Origin: Liquidambar formosana
Lineage: Eukaryota > Streptophyta > Magnoliopsida > Saxifragales > Altingiaceae
Assembly: GCA_039720395.1 (NCBI GenBank)
Contig: CM077833.1
Location: 16,677,133-16,741,132, forward strand
DNA length: 64,000 nucleotides
Direction of reading: 5' to 3'
In this document: positions 15,724 to 26,662 of the stretch, one piece after another
Position numbering within the stretch: the stretch's first letter is position 1
How the letters are laid out: every line of letters starts with the position of its first letter
Made by a program: the position numbers and the translations under genes
The notes under the pieces: generated by a model
Database searches by the model: none
The model's input: the letters and a program-made list of their open reading frames with translations, nothing else
Told to the model about the DNA's origin: nothing

Positions 15724-16430
15724 TGATAAGTACAAAATATTCATGGAAATTATTCCCTAATTTATAGTTTCTAGTTAATAAATTATATCTAATTTAATGT
15801 ATTTAAAGTATTTTTAATTTATTGCAGGGGCTGATGATTCTACATCAACAAGATGATAATTGGGTTCACTTAAGCCAATGAATGTTACTTGAAGTGGGTT
15901 TCTCATCTCACTTGCCAAAAATTTATAGCTTGAAACTTAAATAAGAGTTCGGTTAATAATTTTGAAAATTTGAGAAGCTGGAATTCATAGTCTAAGCAAG
16001 TAAAAATTCATGACCCAAAATCAGTCATCAAATCTGGACAGATTGATGAAGTTTTGGTAATCTGGCCATAACGTGTGTTTCCCATATTTGATTTGGGTGA
16101 AATTGGTAGCTCTGTAAAGAAGATTTGAAGGACTACAATATTATAGTTTATGGCATTTCCTGATTTAAATGTTTTCCAAGTAAAAAATGAGTTGGAAGTA
16201 GACCTATTTGCAAAAATCTGAATCTGGCAGAATTTATCCAAGTGATTGTACATTGTTTTGTTTAAAGAATTATATATAGTGAAAAAGTGCTAGAGTGGGG
16301 AACAAATGGGGAGGCACGTGAATAAAGAACAAAAAGAAGGAAAAAAAGAATGAGTGCATGAGCAGGGACAGCCAATAAAACTAAGTGGGTGGTGGACGGC
16401 CAACAAAGCTAAGTGGGTTCTAAGTGGGTT
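15724..16430 (+). mobile_element. LTR copy of an Athila-like element, plus orientation (left arm of giant inverted repeat)
   Basis: Begins TGATAAGTACAAAATATTCA, the same start as the minus-strand LTR ending at 17,109. It shares with that LTR gcaggggctgatgattctac, a long internal stretch (gaattcatag, ttatggcatttcc) and a TATA-like ttatatatag near 16,270. It meets the right arm at a palindromic junction (aagtgggttgaacccactt, about 16,422-16,440). The arm is about 700 bp with moderate divergence from its partner. Confidence 0.75.
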
Positions 16431-16431
16431 G

Positions 16432-17109
16432 AACCCACTTAGCTTTGTAGGCTATCTCTTGCCCATACACTCATTCTTTTCTCATTCTTTTTTCTTTCTT
16501 TTTTTTCTTTATTCACTCCTGACTTCCCATTTATTTCCTACTCTAGCACTCTTTCACACTATATAATTCTTTAAACAAAACTATATGCAATCACTTGGTC
16601 AAATTCTGCTAGATTCAAATTTTTGTGAATAGGTCCACACTTCCAGCTCATTTTTTATTTGGAAAACTTTTGAATTAGGAAATGCCATAAACTACAAAAT
16701 TGTAGTCCTTCAAGTCTTTTTTACAGAGCTACCAATTTCACCCAAATCAAATATGGGAATCACACGTTATGGCAAAATTTCCAAAACTTGATCAATTTGA
16801 TCAGATTTGATGACTGATTTTGGGGTCACGAATTTCCTTGCTTAGATTATGAATTCCAGCTTCTCAAATCTTCAAAATTGTTAATTCAGTTCTTATTTAA
16901 GTTTCAAGCTATAAATTCTAGGCAAGTGAGATGAGAAACCCACTCCAAGTAACATTCTTTGGTTTAAGTGGACCTGATTATCATTTTTTCGATGTAGAAT
17001 CATCAGCCCCTGCAATAAATTAAAAATACTTTAAACACATTAAATTAGATATAATTTATTAACTAGAAAATATAAATTAGGGAGTAGTTTCTGTAAATAT
17101 TTTGTACTT
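16432..17109 (-). mobile_element. 3' LTR of the Athila-like Ty3 element (right arm of inverted repeat)
   Basis: On the minus strand the LTR begins TGATAAGTACAAAATATTTA. It is preceded by the motif ctttgcttgaggactagcaa (about 17,149-17,130), which commonly lies just upstream of the 3' LTR in this family. A TATA-like tatatag lies near 16,560. Its far end is fused to an inverted LTR copy, so the true LTR terminus was not found. Confidence 0.7.
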
Positions 17110-18574
17110 ATCAAATATCTCTCAATTGATACTTTGCTAGTCCTCAAGCAAAGAAAAATAAAATAAAATAAAAACAAACAAAATAAAATAAAACAAAAAC
17201 TAACTAGTCCATTTTTGCAGGTAACGTGATTGCATTTAGTGTATGCAATAAGCCTTTAAACCCTTAGGTTCCCCTAGTAAACGAGTTATAGTGTTGTGAG
17301 GGCTTCGAATGATGATACTCACAACATCTTTTATTGTCACTGATGCTGGTCATGATTTTGCACTTAAATAATATCTTGGTAGGTATGAAATTGATTCAAA
17401 TTAAAATTCTCATTTATCAAAATTAAATAGTTGAACACTATATTTTTTTTACCAATGTAGTAAAATCCAATCCACTTGTACTCAAATAAAAATTTATCAC
17501 AAGTTCATCTGGTGTAAAGTGAATTTTTATACTAATACGTAGTCCTCAACATATGAGTATTCCTTAATATGTTAAATTTACTGTAGCAAGGTAAACCAAG
17601 GCTTCAGCTCAACATGCACATAAATAATAATAAAATTTTTTTTTTTTTTTAAATGTACAATGTTCAGGTCCATTAAGCTTTCTAATTAACCCATGTAACG
17701 AGCGTTGGGCCAATGATTCCTAAACCAATTGGCTTTAGGGCACTAGGTGTAGAGACACCCCTATGGACTTACTTACTCGAGTTAAAAAAGGTTATGAACC
17801 CAAATTAGTCACACCCATAATTCTACTAAACTACTCACTGTTTAACATGAACACTCATTGCTTAGTGAGGCAAGAGGCCCGATTACTAGGTGAGTAGTAT
17901 GATACCAGCACACTTTCTTCTTCTTCTTCTTCTTCTTCTTCTTCGTTCTTTTTTTATTTATTTTATTTTATTTTTATTTTTTTTAACACAAAGTTTAAAG
18001 TTGTTGCCAAGGTCATTTATTTGTGGTTTATTCAACTCATCAAAGATTATCAAGTTTAAGCCCCACAAATGCACAAATGTGATTGTGCAATAAGATGTAC
18101 GAGTGATAAATTTTCTATGTAAACAAAAATATAAATTACTAAACTACAATTGCTAATCAAATGTTGTTGTGTGTTCAAAAGTTTAATTTTATCAATGATA
18201 CTAGTTCAAAATTTAGAGTCATTCAATGAACATTATTTGACTGCAAAATCATGATCTTGAGACATCCATTCAGTGATTTTGTTTTTGTTTTTTTTTTTTT
18301 AATTTTTAATTATTTAATTTAAATTTTTTTTTTTTTTGAGATAAACCATAAACAAGATAAATTAAAGCACACCCAACCTAAATACTCCCCAACTTAAAAT
18401 TTACATTGTCCTCAATGTAAATAATGAAAAATAAAGTAATAGAAATTGTAGAGAGTACCTTTAATAGAAAACAAACAAACCTGCAAAATTGATTAGTTAC
18501 GAAAAATACAGAAGACAAATAAAATAAAAAATAAAACTCACTAATCAAATAAAAATAAAACACACAAAGAAAAT
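17110..18574 (-). mobile_element. 3' non-coding region of the Athila-like element
   Basis: Minus-strand sequence between the end of pol and the 3' LTR. It holds two family-typical motifs: acattgaggacaatgt followed by a purine-rich aagttggggagt (about 18,420-18,385), and ctttgcttgaggactagcaa next to the LTR. It also contains an 18-bp-plus T tract and a (CTT)n microsatellite at 17,914-17,943. No env-like frame was recognised. Confidence 0.6.
17914..17943. repeat. (CTT)n microsatellite
   Basis: About ten TTC/CTT units inside the Athila-like 3' region. Confidence 0.9.
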
Positions 18575-20600
18575 TTAAATAGTAATATATTCAGGATCCA
18601 CCAAATTGATGGACTCAATGAGATCTTTATCTATACCTCCTTCCACATATGGTTTTAGTATTTGGCCATTGACCTTAAACATAGAACCATCACGTAGATA
18701 TAAAATTTCGACAACACCATGGGGAAAAACCTGGTTAACAACAAAAGGGTCGTCCCATCTAGATCTCAACTTAACAGGAAAGAAGCGCAACTTAGAGTTG
18801 AAAAGTCACACCTTCTGATTGGGTTTAAAGGACTTTCTATTGATGTGTTTATCATGAAAAGCTTTAGTCCTATTCTTGTAAATCCTAGTATTCTCATACG
18901 CATCATTGCGTATCTCTTCTAATTAATTGATTTGAAGTTTTCAGTGTGAACTGGCATTAGCTAAATCAAAGTTAAACTTCTTCACAGCCCAAAATGCCCT
19001 TTGTTCTAGCTCAATTGGTAAATAACAAGCTTTACCAAACACTAAACAGTACGGGGACATACCTATGGGAGTCTTATAGAGTTGTACGATAGGCCCACAA
19101 AGCATCATTCAAGCATAAGGACCAATCCTTCCTATCGGGCCTAGCCATTTTCTCAAGGATGTTCTTGATTTCCCTTTTAGAGACTTCGACTTGTCCACTA
19201 GTTTGAGGATGATATGAGGTGGCAACTTTATGAGTAATGGAGTACTTGCGAACCAAATCTTTAAAAGGTTAATTGTTAAAGTGTTTACCCCCATCACTAA
19301 TTATAGCATGCGAAAAGCCAAAACGACAAAAGATATTGTCTTGAAGGAATTTGACCACAACCTTGTGATCATTTGTTTTTGTGGCAACTGCTTCCACCCA
19401 TTTGGACACATAATCTACCCCAACTGGAATGTACTCAAAGCCAAAAGAAAAGTGAAATGGACCCACGAAATCAATACCCTAAACATCAAAAATTTCCACC
19501 ACCAGGATGAGATTCAGGGGCATCATATCACGTCGAGAAATGGACCCCATTTGTTGACATCTTTCACAGGCACAACAAAATGCATGAGCATCTTTGAATA
19601 GAGTAGGCCAATAAAACCCACTTTGCAAGACCTTAGCAACAGTCTTCTTCCCACTGAAATGCCCTCTATAAGTAAGGAAATGACAGAAGGTAAAAATGTT
19701 AGTTTTATTTAGTTAAATTATTATGATTCAAATTTTAATGAGAGAATATTTTCTTTGGTGTGAGTGTTTACATGTTAGTAATTTTCATATGAGAATGAGG
19801 TTGAACTTTGTACGTGGCTTTTGGTTATACCTTTGCTAACTTTTCATCTGGCATTTGGTGAGAAGTAAAGCCTCATAGTTATCTTTGTATTAAATTTATT
19901 ATGGTTATTCCTTTTGAATGAAAAATTTATTCTGATTTTATATTTTGGCTGTTAGGACCATTAAAGTTGGACAGTCTTTAATTTTCAAAGTGTGAACGGT
20001 TTTCTCTTTTGATTTTGTTAGCCGTTTCTTATCCCACTTAAAGTTTCAACGGTTAATATATTATTGTTGTATATATTTTGAATATATATAACATACGGTT
20101 TGTACAGCAAGATACTCCATTATATATATATATATGCTCTATTTTATACATATGATTTTTTACTCTTATCTGTTTTTTGAGTTGGGTGGTGTTGAACTTT
20201 TTCATTGCAACCCGGTATTGTGAGTGTGCACTTACCGACACGCTTTAAGGCTGTCGAATCCTGAAGGCCGGCCGCCACAACCCTGACTACACCAGAAGAT
20301 TTCTCGAGGGGGCGAAATCGGTTTCAAGGACAACGGTTCTTTTCTGTGCTTCTGCCATTAAACCACGACCGCAATAAGTCAATCCTTTATTTTTAGTTTC
20401 GGTTATTTGTATTTTCAAGAATTTGTAATATTTGGAGTGTTGTTATATATCTTATTGTGCAAAATTTCTAACAAAATATACTATTGGTTTCATTTTCTGG
20501 AACACACTTTTGAATCACTTGATCTAGGCAATATTTGAATAGTTCTGGATCCTCCCACAAGTAAAACTTGACTTAGGAGGGAATAATTGAAAATGGGTTA
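18575..20600 (-). mobile_element. Ty3/gypsy (Athila-like) integrase pseudogene, split by a solo LTR
   Basis: Read on the minus strand, the remnant runs from the RNase H/integrase linker (VKFYLWEDPELFKYCLDQVI, near 20,560) through the HHCC zinc finger (CHFLTYRGHFSGKK, then CCACERCQQMGS). The catalytic core follows with Asp (GIDFVGPF), Asp (SDGGKHF) and Glu ([16 protein letters not shown]), then a GPY/F-like end (KLRSRWDDPFVVNQVFPHG). Several in-frame stops make it a pseudogene. A 777-bp solo LTR (19,697-20,473) interrupts the zinc finger. The DALWAYRT and VNGQILKPY motifs favour the Athila lineage, judged from memory. Confidence 0.85.
19697..20473. mobile_element. solo LTR nested in the Ty3 integrase
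   Basis: Starts TGTTAG and ends CTAACA, perfect short inverted ends. The host integrase frame continues on both sides (VPENETNSIF ... FCHFLTYRGH), so this is an insertion. Flanking 5-mers are aaaaa and aaata, a near match but low complexity. The terminal hexamer suggests a Ty1/copia-type LTR; no internal region was seen. Confidence 0.75.
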
Positions 20601-20747
20601 AGTTGGTTTATTTCCACTCCCTTTTGTGGTTTAGATTGGTATAGTAACAATTTTAAGTTGGACTCTTTAGAAGTATGTTTGATGGTTTATTTTATTTTTT
20701 TCCATGTGAAGTAGAGAAAAAAAAAATTAAAAATGTGTTAAGTGCAT

Positions 20748-22119
20748 TGTTGTTCCAAATATATAACCCTAGAGGGGGTGAATAGGGTTATTGGCTAAAT
20801 TAAAAACTAATTGCAAACTTAAAATCAAATTATTGCAAGAGATAACAAATATAACAACAAGCAATAATAAGGAGATTAAGAGGAAGAGAATGCAAATGAT
20901 GTTAACGAGATTCGGCCTCCTGCCTACGTCCTCGCCTCAAGAGCTCGTTTGAGGATTCACCAATCCACTATCACTCTCCTTTAAGGTGGAGCAACAAACC
21001 TTTATAACTCCAAGTGTTCTTCACCAACACTTGTTCAAGAAACATTCTTCAAGTGTTTACAAATGGGGGTTTTCTTAACCCTTAAATACAAGATGATTTG
21101 AGTATGTTTTTGTGCTCAAGAAACTTTCTCAAAAGAGTGGATACACAGAAATTGAAAGCTTACTCAGTTATTGATTGAAACTCAATAAATGCTCACAAGT
21201 GAAATTAGGGCTTGTAAATGAATGATCTTGTTTTTACCTCAATGAATACTCATAAATGAGTTTAACACTAGTATATATAGCCTAAGAGGTCCATATGACC
21301 ATTCTGTGGTAATAAATGCTGGGAAAGATGGTTTGGTGGAAATTTAATGCTCAAAAGACTGTTTAAAAAACTAGCCGTTATGTGTCAACCCGAAGGTTTC
21401 AGTTGTCTGAATCTTCTTTTAGTGGGCTGAAATTGGCATTTCAGTCGTCTGAAATGAGGCTATTGAAAATACCAGAGAGGGTGTAATTTGGATCTTTTTG
21501 CATATGACTTTTAGTCGTCCTAAAGTCTCTTTCAGTCATCTCAAATATTCTTTCAGTCTTCTCAAATATTATTTCAGTTGACTCAAATGAGTCGTCTGAA
21601 ATTTACAGAGAGATGGTTTGAGACTAGGTCATTTTCAGTCTATTGAAACTTAGTTTCAGTCGTCTGAAACTTATTTCAGTCGTCTAAAACATTGTTTCAG
21701 TTGACTTAAATGTGCTTTCAGTTGTCTGAAATTTCTTTTTCTCAGACATGAAAAAGATTCTAAGTCATTTGGCTTTGGGATTAAAATTCCTTCTATATGG
21801 GTCAATATAAGTGTTCAAAAAAAAAATTTAAATGCATGAACCTATGCCCTTGATCACATATGAACACAAATTGAGATAAAATCTTACAAATTGATCCTAA
21901 CACTCTCAATAAAAGCTAATCTCTTTGCTTGAAGTCCGTTTGAGTGTTGGTCAATATTGACTTGTGTCTTTTGCTGTTTTTTTGGCTTTGACTGGGCATT
22001 TATAACCTTGGTTGCTTGAAATCCTTAATTACCTGTCTTATATTGAATTAAGATGCTCATTAGGCCATCAAGTGTATTGTTATCATCAAAACATGGGATT
22101 GAAACCTTTTAGGCCAACA
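20748..22119 (-). mobile_element. LTR (probably solo) of a TGTTG...CAACA family, copy A
   Basis: Ends are TGTTGTTCC and GGCCAACA. Reading minus, it contains the widespread plant LTR tail ccctattcaccccctctagg and a segment gaggacgtaggcaggaggcc. It also has an array of about 12 imperfect 16-bp palindromes of the type tttcagtcgtctgaaa (about 21,395-21,750). Homologous throughout to copy B at 23,191-24,509. No convincing target duplication was found. Confidence 0.75.
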
Positions 22120-23190
22120 CTTATCTCATTTTACAATATTATTTTTTTTTTCACTTTCAAGTTTTTTGTTATTTGAATTGAACAAACTAGTAAAAGAATG
22201 GTGATTGATTATTTCAAATTAATTTTCAATTTTCATGTAAATTTGTTGGTTCAAATGACGTCTAACTTATAAAGGAAACTAAACTAGATTTTAAGTGTTA
22301 TGGAAGAAATTCAAAAGTTCCATCCAACAGATATAATGAAAAACTCTTTCCTAAATGATCGTCATCAAAGAGGTTGAAGAAAATTGGAGCAAAACTCTTC
22401 CCATCCCAAGGGAACAAATAAGGCTCATTTTTTTTCTATGTCAGGAGGAAGAAGGGGGGTGGGGGAGAAGAGGGAGAACTTGAAAATCTTCAAAGCTTTT
22501 TTTTTCCCATTATCGCGTAAATTTTTGCCCCCAAAAGGTACTTTCTTAGTGCCTAGCCAAATATAACCCTAGGTGCAATCGTGCACATAGTTTTGAAAAC
22601 TTTTGTTATTTTTTTTAGTGCCTAGAAGACATTTCTATATATTTCGTGTTGATGCAAGTACTTAAATGCAAAGATAATAATTCTCAAGCAAGATTTGAGG
22701 TTGGGATAAGATTTCAAATTCTATCAAGACAAATTACCTTTTTTGGGAAGCCAAAGATGAGATTTGTGAAATTCTAGTTGGGTCGTGGAAGCCCAACATC
22801 TCATATTCAATTTTTTTCTCAATAGCATTACTTATAAAATCCCCTAGAAAGAAAGATTTCAAAAAAGACAACTTAGCCCACTACTACCGGCAATGCTTAT
22901 CATTACCACTATCATCGCCGTTGTTGTCACTACCCATCCCCACTCTCAACAAACATCTCCACCTCCCATCACCTACTACTACTTCCTATCACCACATCCC
23001 ATCCATGATACCACCGTAACCCAAAATAACCTCTCACGGTCTCACCCAACATGATTACCTCCAATCACCATCACCACTCACCTCCAACTGTCATCTAACA
23101 TTATAACTTCTCATCATCACCACCTACTATCCGTCTAGTGAGCTATCATCTCTATTACTATAATTAAATTCTCATTTTCAAATATATTTA
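22120..23190. other. non-coding stretch between two LTR copies
   Basis: No primer-binding site, polypurine tract or retroelement frame was seen next to the LTRs, so it does not look like an internal region joining copies A and B. A CAC/ATC-rich low-complexity segment lies at about 22,890-23,150. Confidence 0.5.
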
Positions 23191-24509
23191 TCGTAGTCCT
23201 AAGTATACAACCCTAGAGGGGGGTGAATAGGGTTTATGACTAAATAAAATTTTAATCAGAAAATTAAAATCAGATTATTGTAAGAATATCACAAGTATGC
23301 AATAATAAGGAAATATAGAGAGAGAATGCAAATGATTTTAACGAAGTTCGGCTCCCGGCCTACGTTTTCGCCTCAAGAACTCGCTTGAGGATTCAAATCC
23401 ACTATCTCAATCTTTTTCTAAGGTGAAGACCAAATCTTTACACAACCACAAGTGTTCTTCCCCAAACACTTGCACAAAGCCCTCTTCAAGAGTTTCAAAG
23501 TTAGGGTTTCCACAACCCTTTAATACAAGATGATTTGACGATTGTTTGTGTACAATAAACTCTCCTCAAGAGTAGATAAACACTTATTTACAAGCTCACT
23601 CAGCTAAAGATTGATTACAATGAATGCTTATTTGAGATTTCTAGGGTTTTGATGAAGATGACAATGAATGTTATTGTTTTATCTTAATCAATTCTCATAA
23701 ATGAGCTCAAGTGTTGCTCTTGTAGCCCTTGGGTCTAATATGATCGTTTTATAACATTAAATGCCGTGAAAAGTAGTTGAGTGGCATTAAATGCTTCAAA
23801 TGGCTGTTTAAAAACTAGCTATTATGTTTTCCCTCGATAGATTTGGTCGACTGAAAGTTAGGTTTTGGTCGACTGAAAATTCCAGATGACATAGAGAAAT
23901 GCCTCAGACAAGTTAGTCGTCTGAAAAGACCTTTTGGTCGACTAAAATGGTATTTTAGTCGTCTAGAAACAAAAGTTTTGGTCAACTGAAAATTCTAGAA
24001 GGATATTTTCCAAATGAAATGCCTTAGACAAGTTGGTCGTCTGAAAAGACTTTTTGGTCGACTAAAATGACATTTTGGTAGTCTGAAAACAAAGTTTTGT
24101 TCAACTGAAAATTCCAGAAAGACATTTTCCAAATGAAATGCTTCAGACAAGTTAGTCGGTCCACTAACTTGACAAATTCTGAATAAAAACCATTTGTGTC
24201 TTTTAACATAGTTTTATTACTTTATAAAAACTTTGGAAACTTAAGTGAGCATAGGATGGATCAATCTTACAAAATGGTTCTAAAACATTTATATATCTAA
24301 GTTGAATGATATAACTTTGAGGTTCCATAAGATTGTTCCTGTGACATGAGCTGTATAGCCTGCTTTGTGATTCCATTTGAGCCATTTCGTGAAATGTATA
24401 TTATAATACCTGTCTCATCAAAAACTTTATTTGTCATTAGATACAAATCAAAACATCTAAATTTTATTAATCATCAAAACAATGAGAGATTGAACTCTTG
24501 GAGCCAACA
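23191..24509 (-). mobile_element. solo LTR, copy B, with 5-bp target duplication
   Basis: Same family as copy A, 1,319 bp. The right end is gagccaaca; the left end tcgtagtcct is a mutated TGTTG. Flanked by ATTTA at 23,186-23,190 and 24,510-24,514, so it is a true solo LTR. It contains about 10 imperfect palindromes of the type ttggtcgactgaaaa (about 23,840-24,160). Confidence 0.85.
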
Positions 24510-26440
24510 ATTTACATAAGAAAACTTACAAATGAAGGAATTTAAATCTTGTCATTTTAAATCTCATCATTTTAAGATTCTCTTATAGATTTTAAATACT
24601 TCATCCAAGCATTTCCTAAAGGATAGATATCATAATTTCTAAGAGATATGATCAAATTACACCTCATGTGAAAAAATTAACTCCTACTACTCTCAAAATA
24701 ATCTTTTATTAGGTTTACATTTTGTCAAGCCCAATGTTGTTGGAATAGGTTTTTTTTTTTTCCTTCCATGCATGGATCATTCATTTTAGATCACACTAAT
24801 TAAATATGGGTATGCGTCTGATATGTAAATTTTGCATTTTGTTTTGGAAATAAAATTATAATTTAGGACAATTTTTTTGATGAAAATTCGATTTACTATT
24901 TGGTGAACATGAAAACTAAGGAAAAAGCACATAATTCAACAATGGGCTTGACAAAATGGAGATGCTACAAAAATGATATATATATATATATATATAAGAA
25001 GATGATATACAAAAATGATATTTAAAGATATAAAAATAAAAATTTCTACACAACATGTAATTTAATCTCACATACTCCTCTGTCTCACAAAGATGGTTTA
25101 TTTTTGCTATTTTTTATATTCCAAAACGTTTGTTCATTTGAAAAGTCAAATCATAATTTTTTTTTATTTTTTTATTTTTAACTTTCATATTATTTTGATA
25201 ATTATTTTCAATACAAAACCTAAAAAGCATGGACACCGATAGGCGATATGGTTACTACATGACACGGACATGTTGAGACAACAAATATTCAAAATCTAAG
25301 ACACGACATGGCAAAGACATACTATTAATAAAATGCATATTTTTATGTATATAGTTAGATAATAACATATAACATCACATCTATCATTCAAAATGCATCG
25401 TTTGTGTTGTTTTTGGAAATCCTAATAGAGTTATTCATTGATAAAATAGGACAAAAAGGAAAAGTAAGAAGATTAAAAAGACAAGAAAGATGGAAAGAAT
25501 GGAGTATCGTGTTCGATACGGACATGGCACATCTGGAGAAGTGTGCTTCTTCTTAACACAAAACCCAATACCAAGTAAGAGATGATATTTTTGGAAAGAT
25601 GAAGTCTAATAAATAATAAGTTAAGGTAATGATGATTTTTCTTAAATTGCGTATTTTGTCAATCTTGACCAATCTATCTTTATTGGGGGGGGGGGGAGTA
25701 ATCTTCTTATATTGGGTGATAAATAAATTTTACAATTTATAATGGCCTAATGGGCTTTCATTATAATTTTTTTTTAAGAAAAAAGTTATGAAGGCAGCCA
25801 TTAACTCAGACGTGGCAAAACTCAATTGGCTAGGATTTTGTATTAAATTCCTTGAATCACCGCTTTTTATGAGGGTGTTGTGATACTTGGAACTCGAGTG
25901 GATTTGGATTTGGTGCAGTTTTGCATTTTAACTGTAGCGTGCAGTAGTCGTCAGATGAGTGACACGTTGCAAGAGGAAGACAAGAATGACTGGGATTTAA
26001 GAGAGAAATTTGTCACGTAAGCTGCGTAATGTTATGAGTTGCTAATGGAACAAATCCTAACCGTTTTTACCTTCCCTTTATAACATATCGCTCATCTGAC
26101 AACTTTTACACAGTACAATTAAAGTGCAAAACTGCACCAATTCCGAATCCCTTCCTAATCGTCAATTACCAATCTTGTTAATTAACCCATTAAAAGCATC
26201 ACACTTACGGGCCAATATTTTTCTCCCACGTGGCAAACGCTCCTAGTCGATCACTTTTGAACTCAATGCCTAGGAAATATCATTGCGTTAAATTACCAAA
26301 ACACCCCTTGACGCAACGCCATGTCAACCCAAATCGGGCGAGTTGCACCTCTTTTATCTACATGAGCAAGTGCGTTAACTTTTCTCTCTTATCCATTGGA
26401 CGAGCGGGGTTTCACGTCTAATTCAAATTCAAACTACTCC
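24510..26440. other. AT-rich intergenic stretch upstream of the SAP-like gene
   Basis: Contains an (AT)n tract near 24,976-24,996, a 14-bp G tract near 25,683, and a dispersed repeat at 25,228-25,540 with an inverted relative near 56,017-56,341. No gene was recognised; short open frames at 26,230-26,421 look fortuitous. Confidence 0.55.
25228..25540 (+). repeat. dispersed non-coding repeat (copy 1)
   Basis: Shares with the complement of 56,017-56,341, in order: catggacac, caaaatcta, aaaatgcat, agttattcattgataaa (aagtttattcattaag in the other) and ataggacaaaaaggaaaa. Ends carry cgacacgg/acggacatgg-type sequence. Likely a short non-autonomous transposon of unknown class. Confidence 0.6.
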
Positions 26441-26660
26441 TATTTAAAAGCAGAAAGCATTCGAAAGCAAAAACATATTTGAAATGTGAAACTCTCTCTC
26501 TCTCTCTCTCTCCCTCCTACAATCTTCTCTACTCTGTTTGCCACTGTGATTCGGTATGGGATCTTTCTGTGTCAGGACTCAGGATAAAAACAATTTTGGT
26601 GTTCTATTTTCACTGTTTTCTAAAAATGGTTTTTTGATTTCTTTGTTGTTGGTGTTGCAG
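26441..26660 (+). promoter_or_regulatory. core promoter, leader and 5'UTR intron of the SAP-like gene
   Basis: A TATA-like TATTTAAA at 26,441-26,448 precedes a CT-rich leader with a (CT)n run at 26,492-26,511. A leader intron is likely: donor tcg|gtatgg after 26,553 and acceptor ttgcag ending 26,660, two bases before the start codon at 26,663. Confidence 0.55.
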
Positions 26661-26662
26661 AG

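Noticed and set aside
22890..23150. CAC/ATC-rich tract suggestive of a coding His/Thr-rich repeat
   Set aside because: Stops in every frame and irregular units; simple low-complexity DNA.
22120..23190. Internal region of one retrotransposon bounded by LTR copies A and B
   Set aside because: Copy B has its own flanking ATTTA duplication, and no primer-binding site or polypurine tract adjoins the LTRs, so the two are better read as separate insertions.
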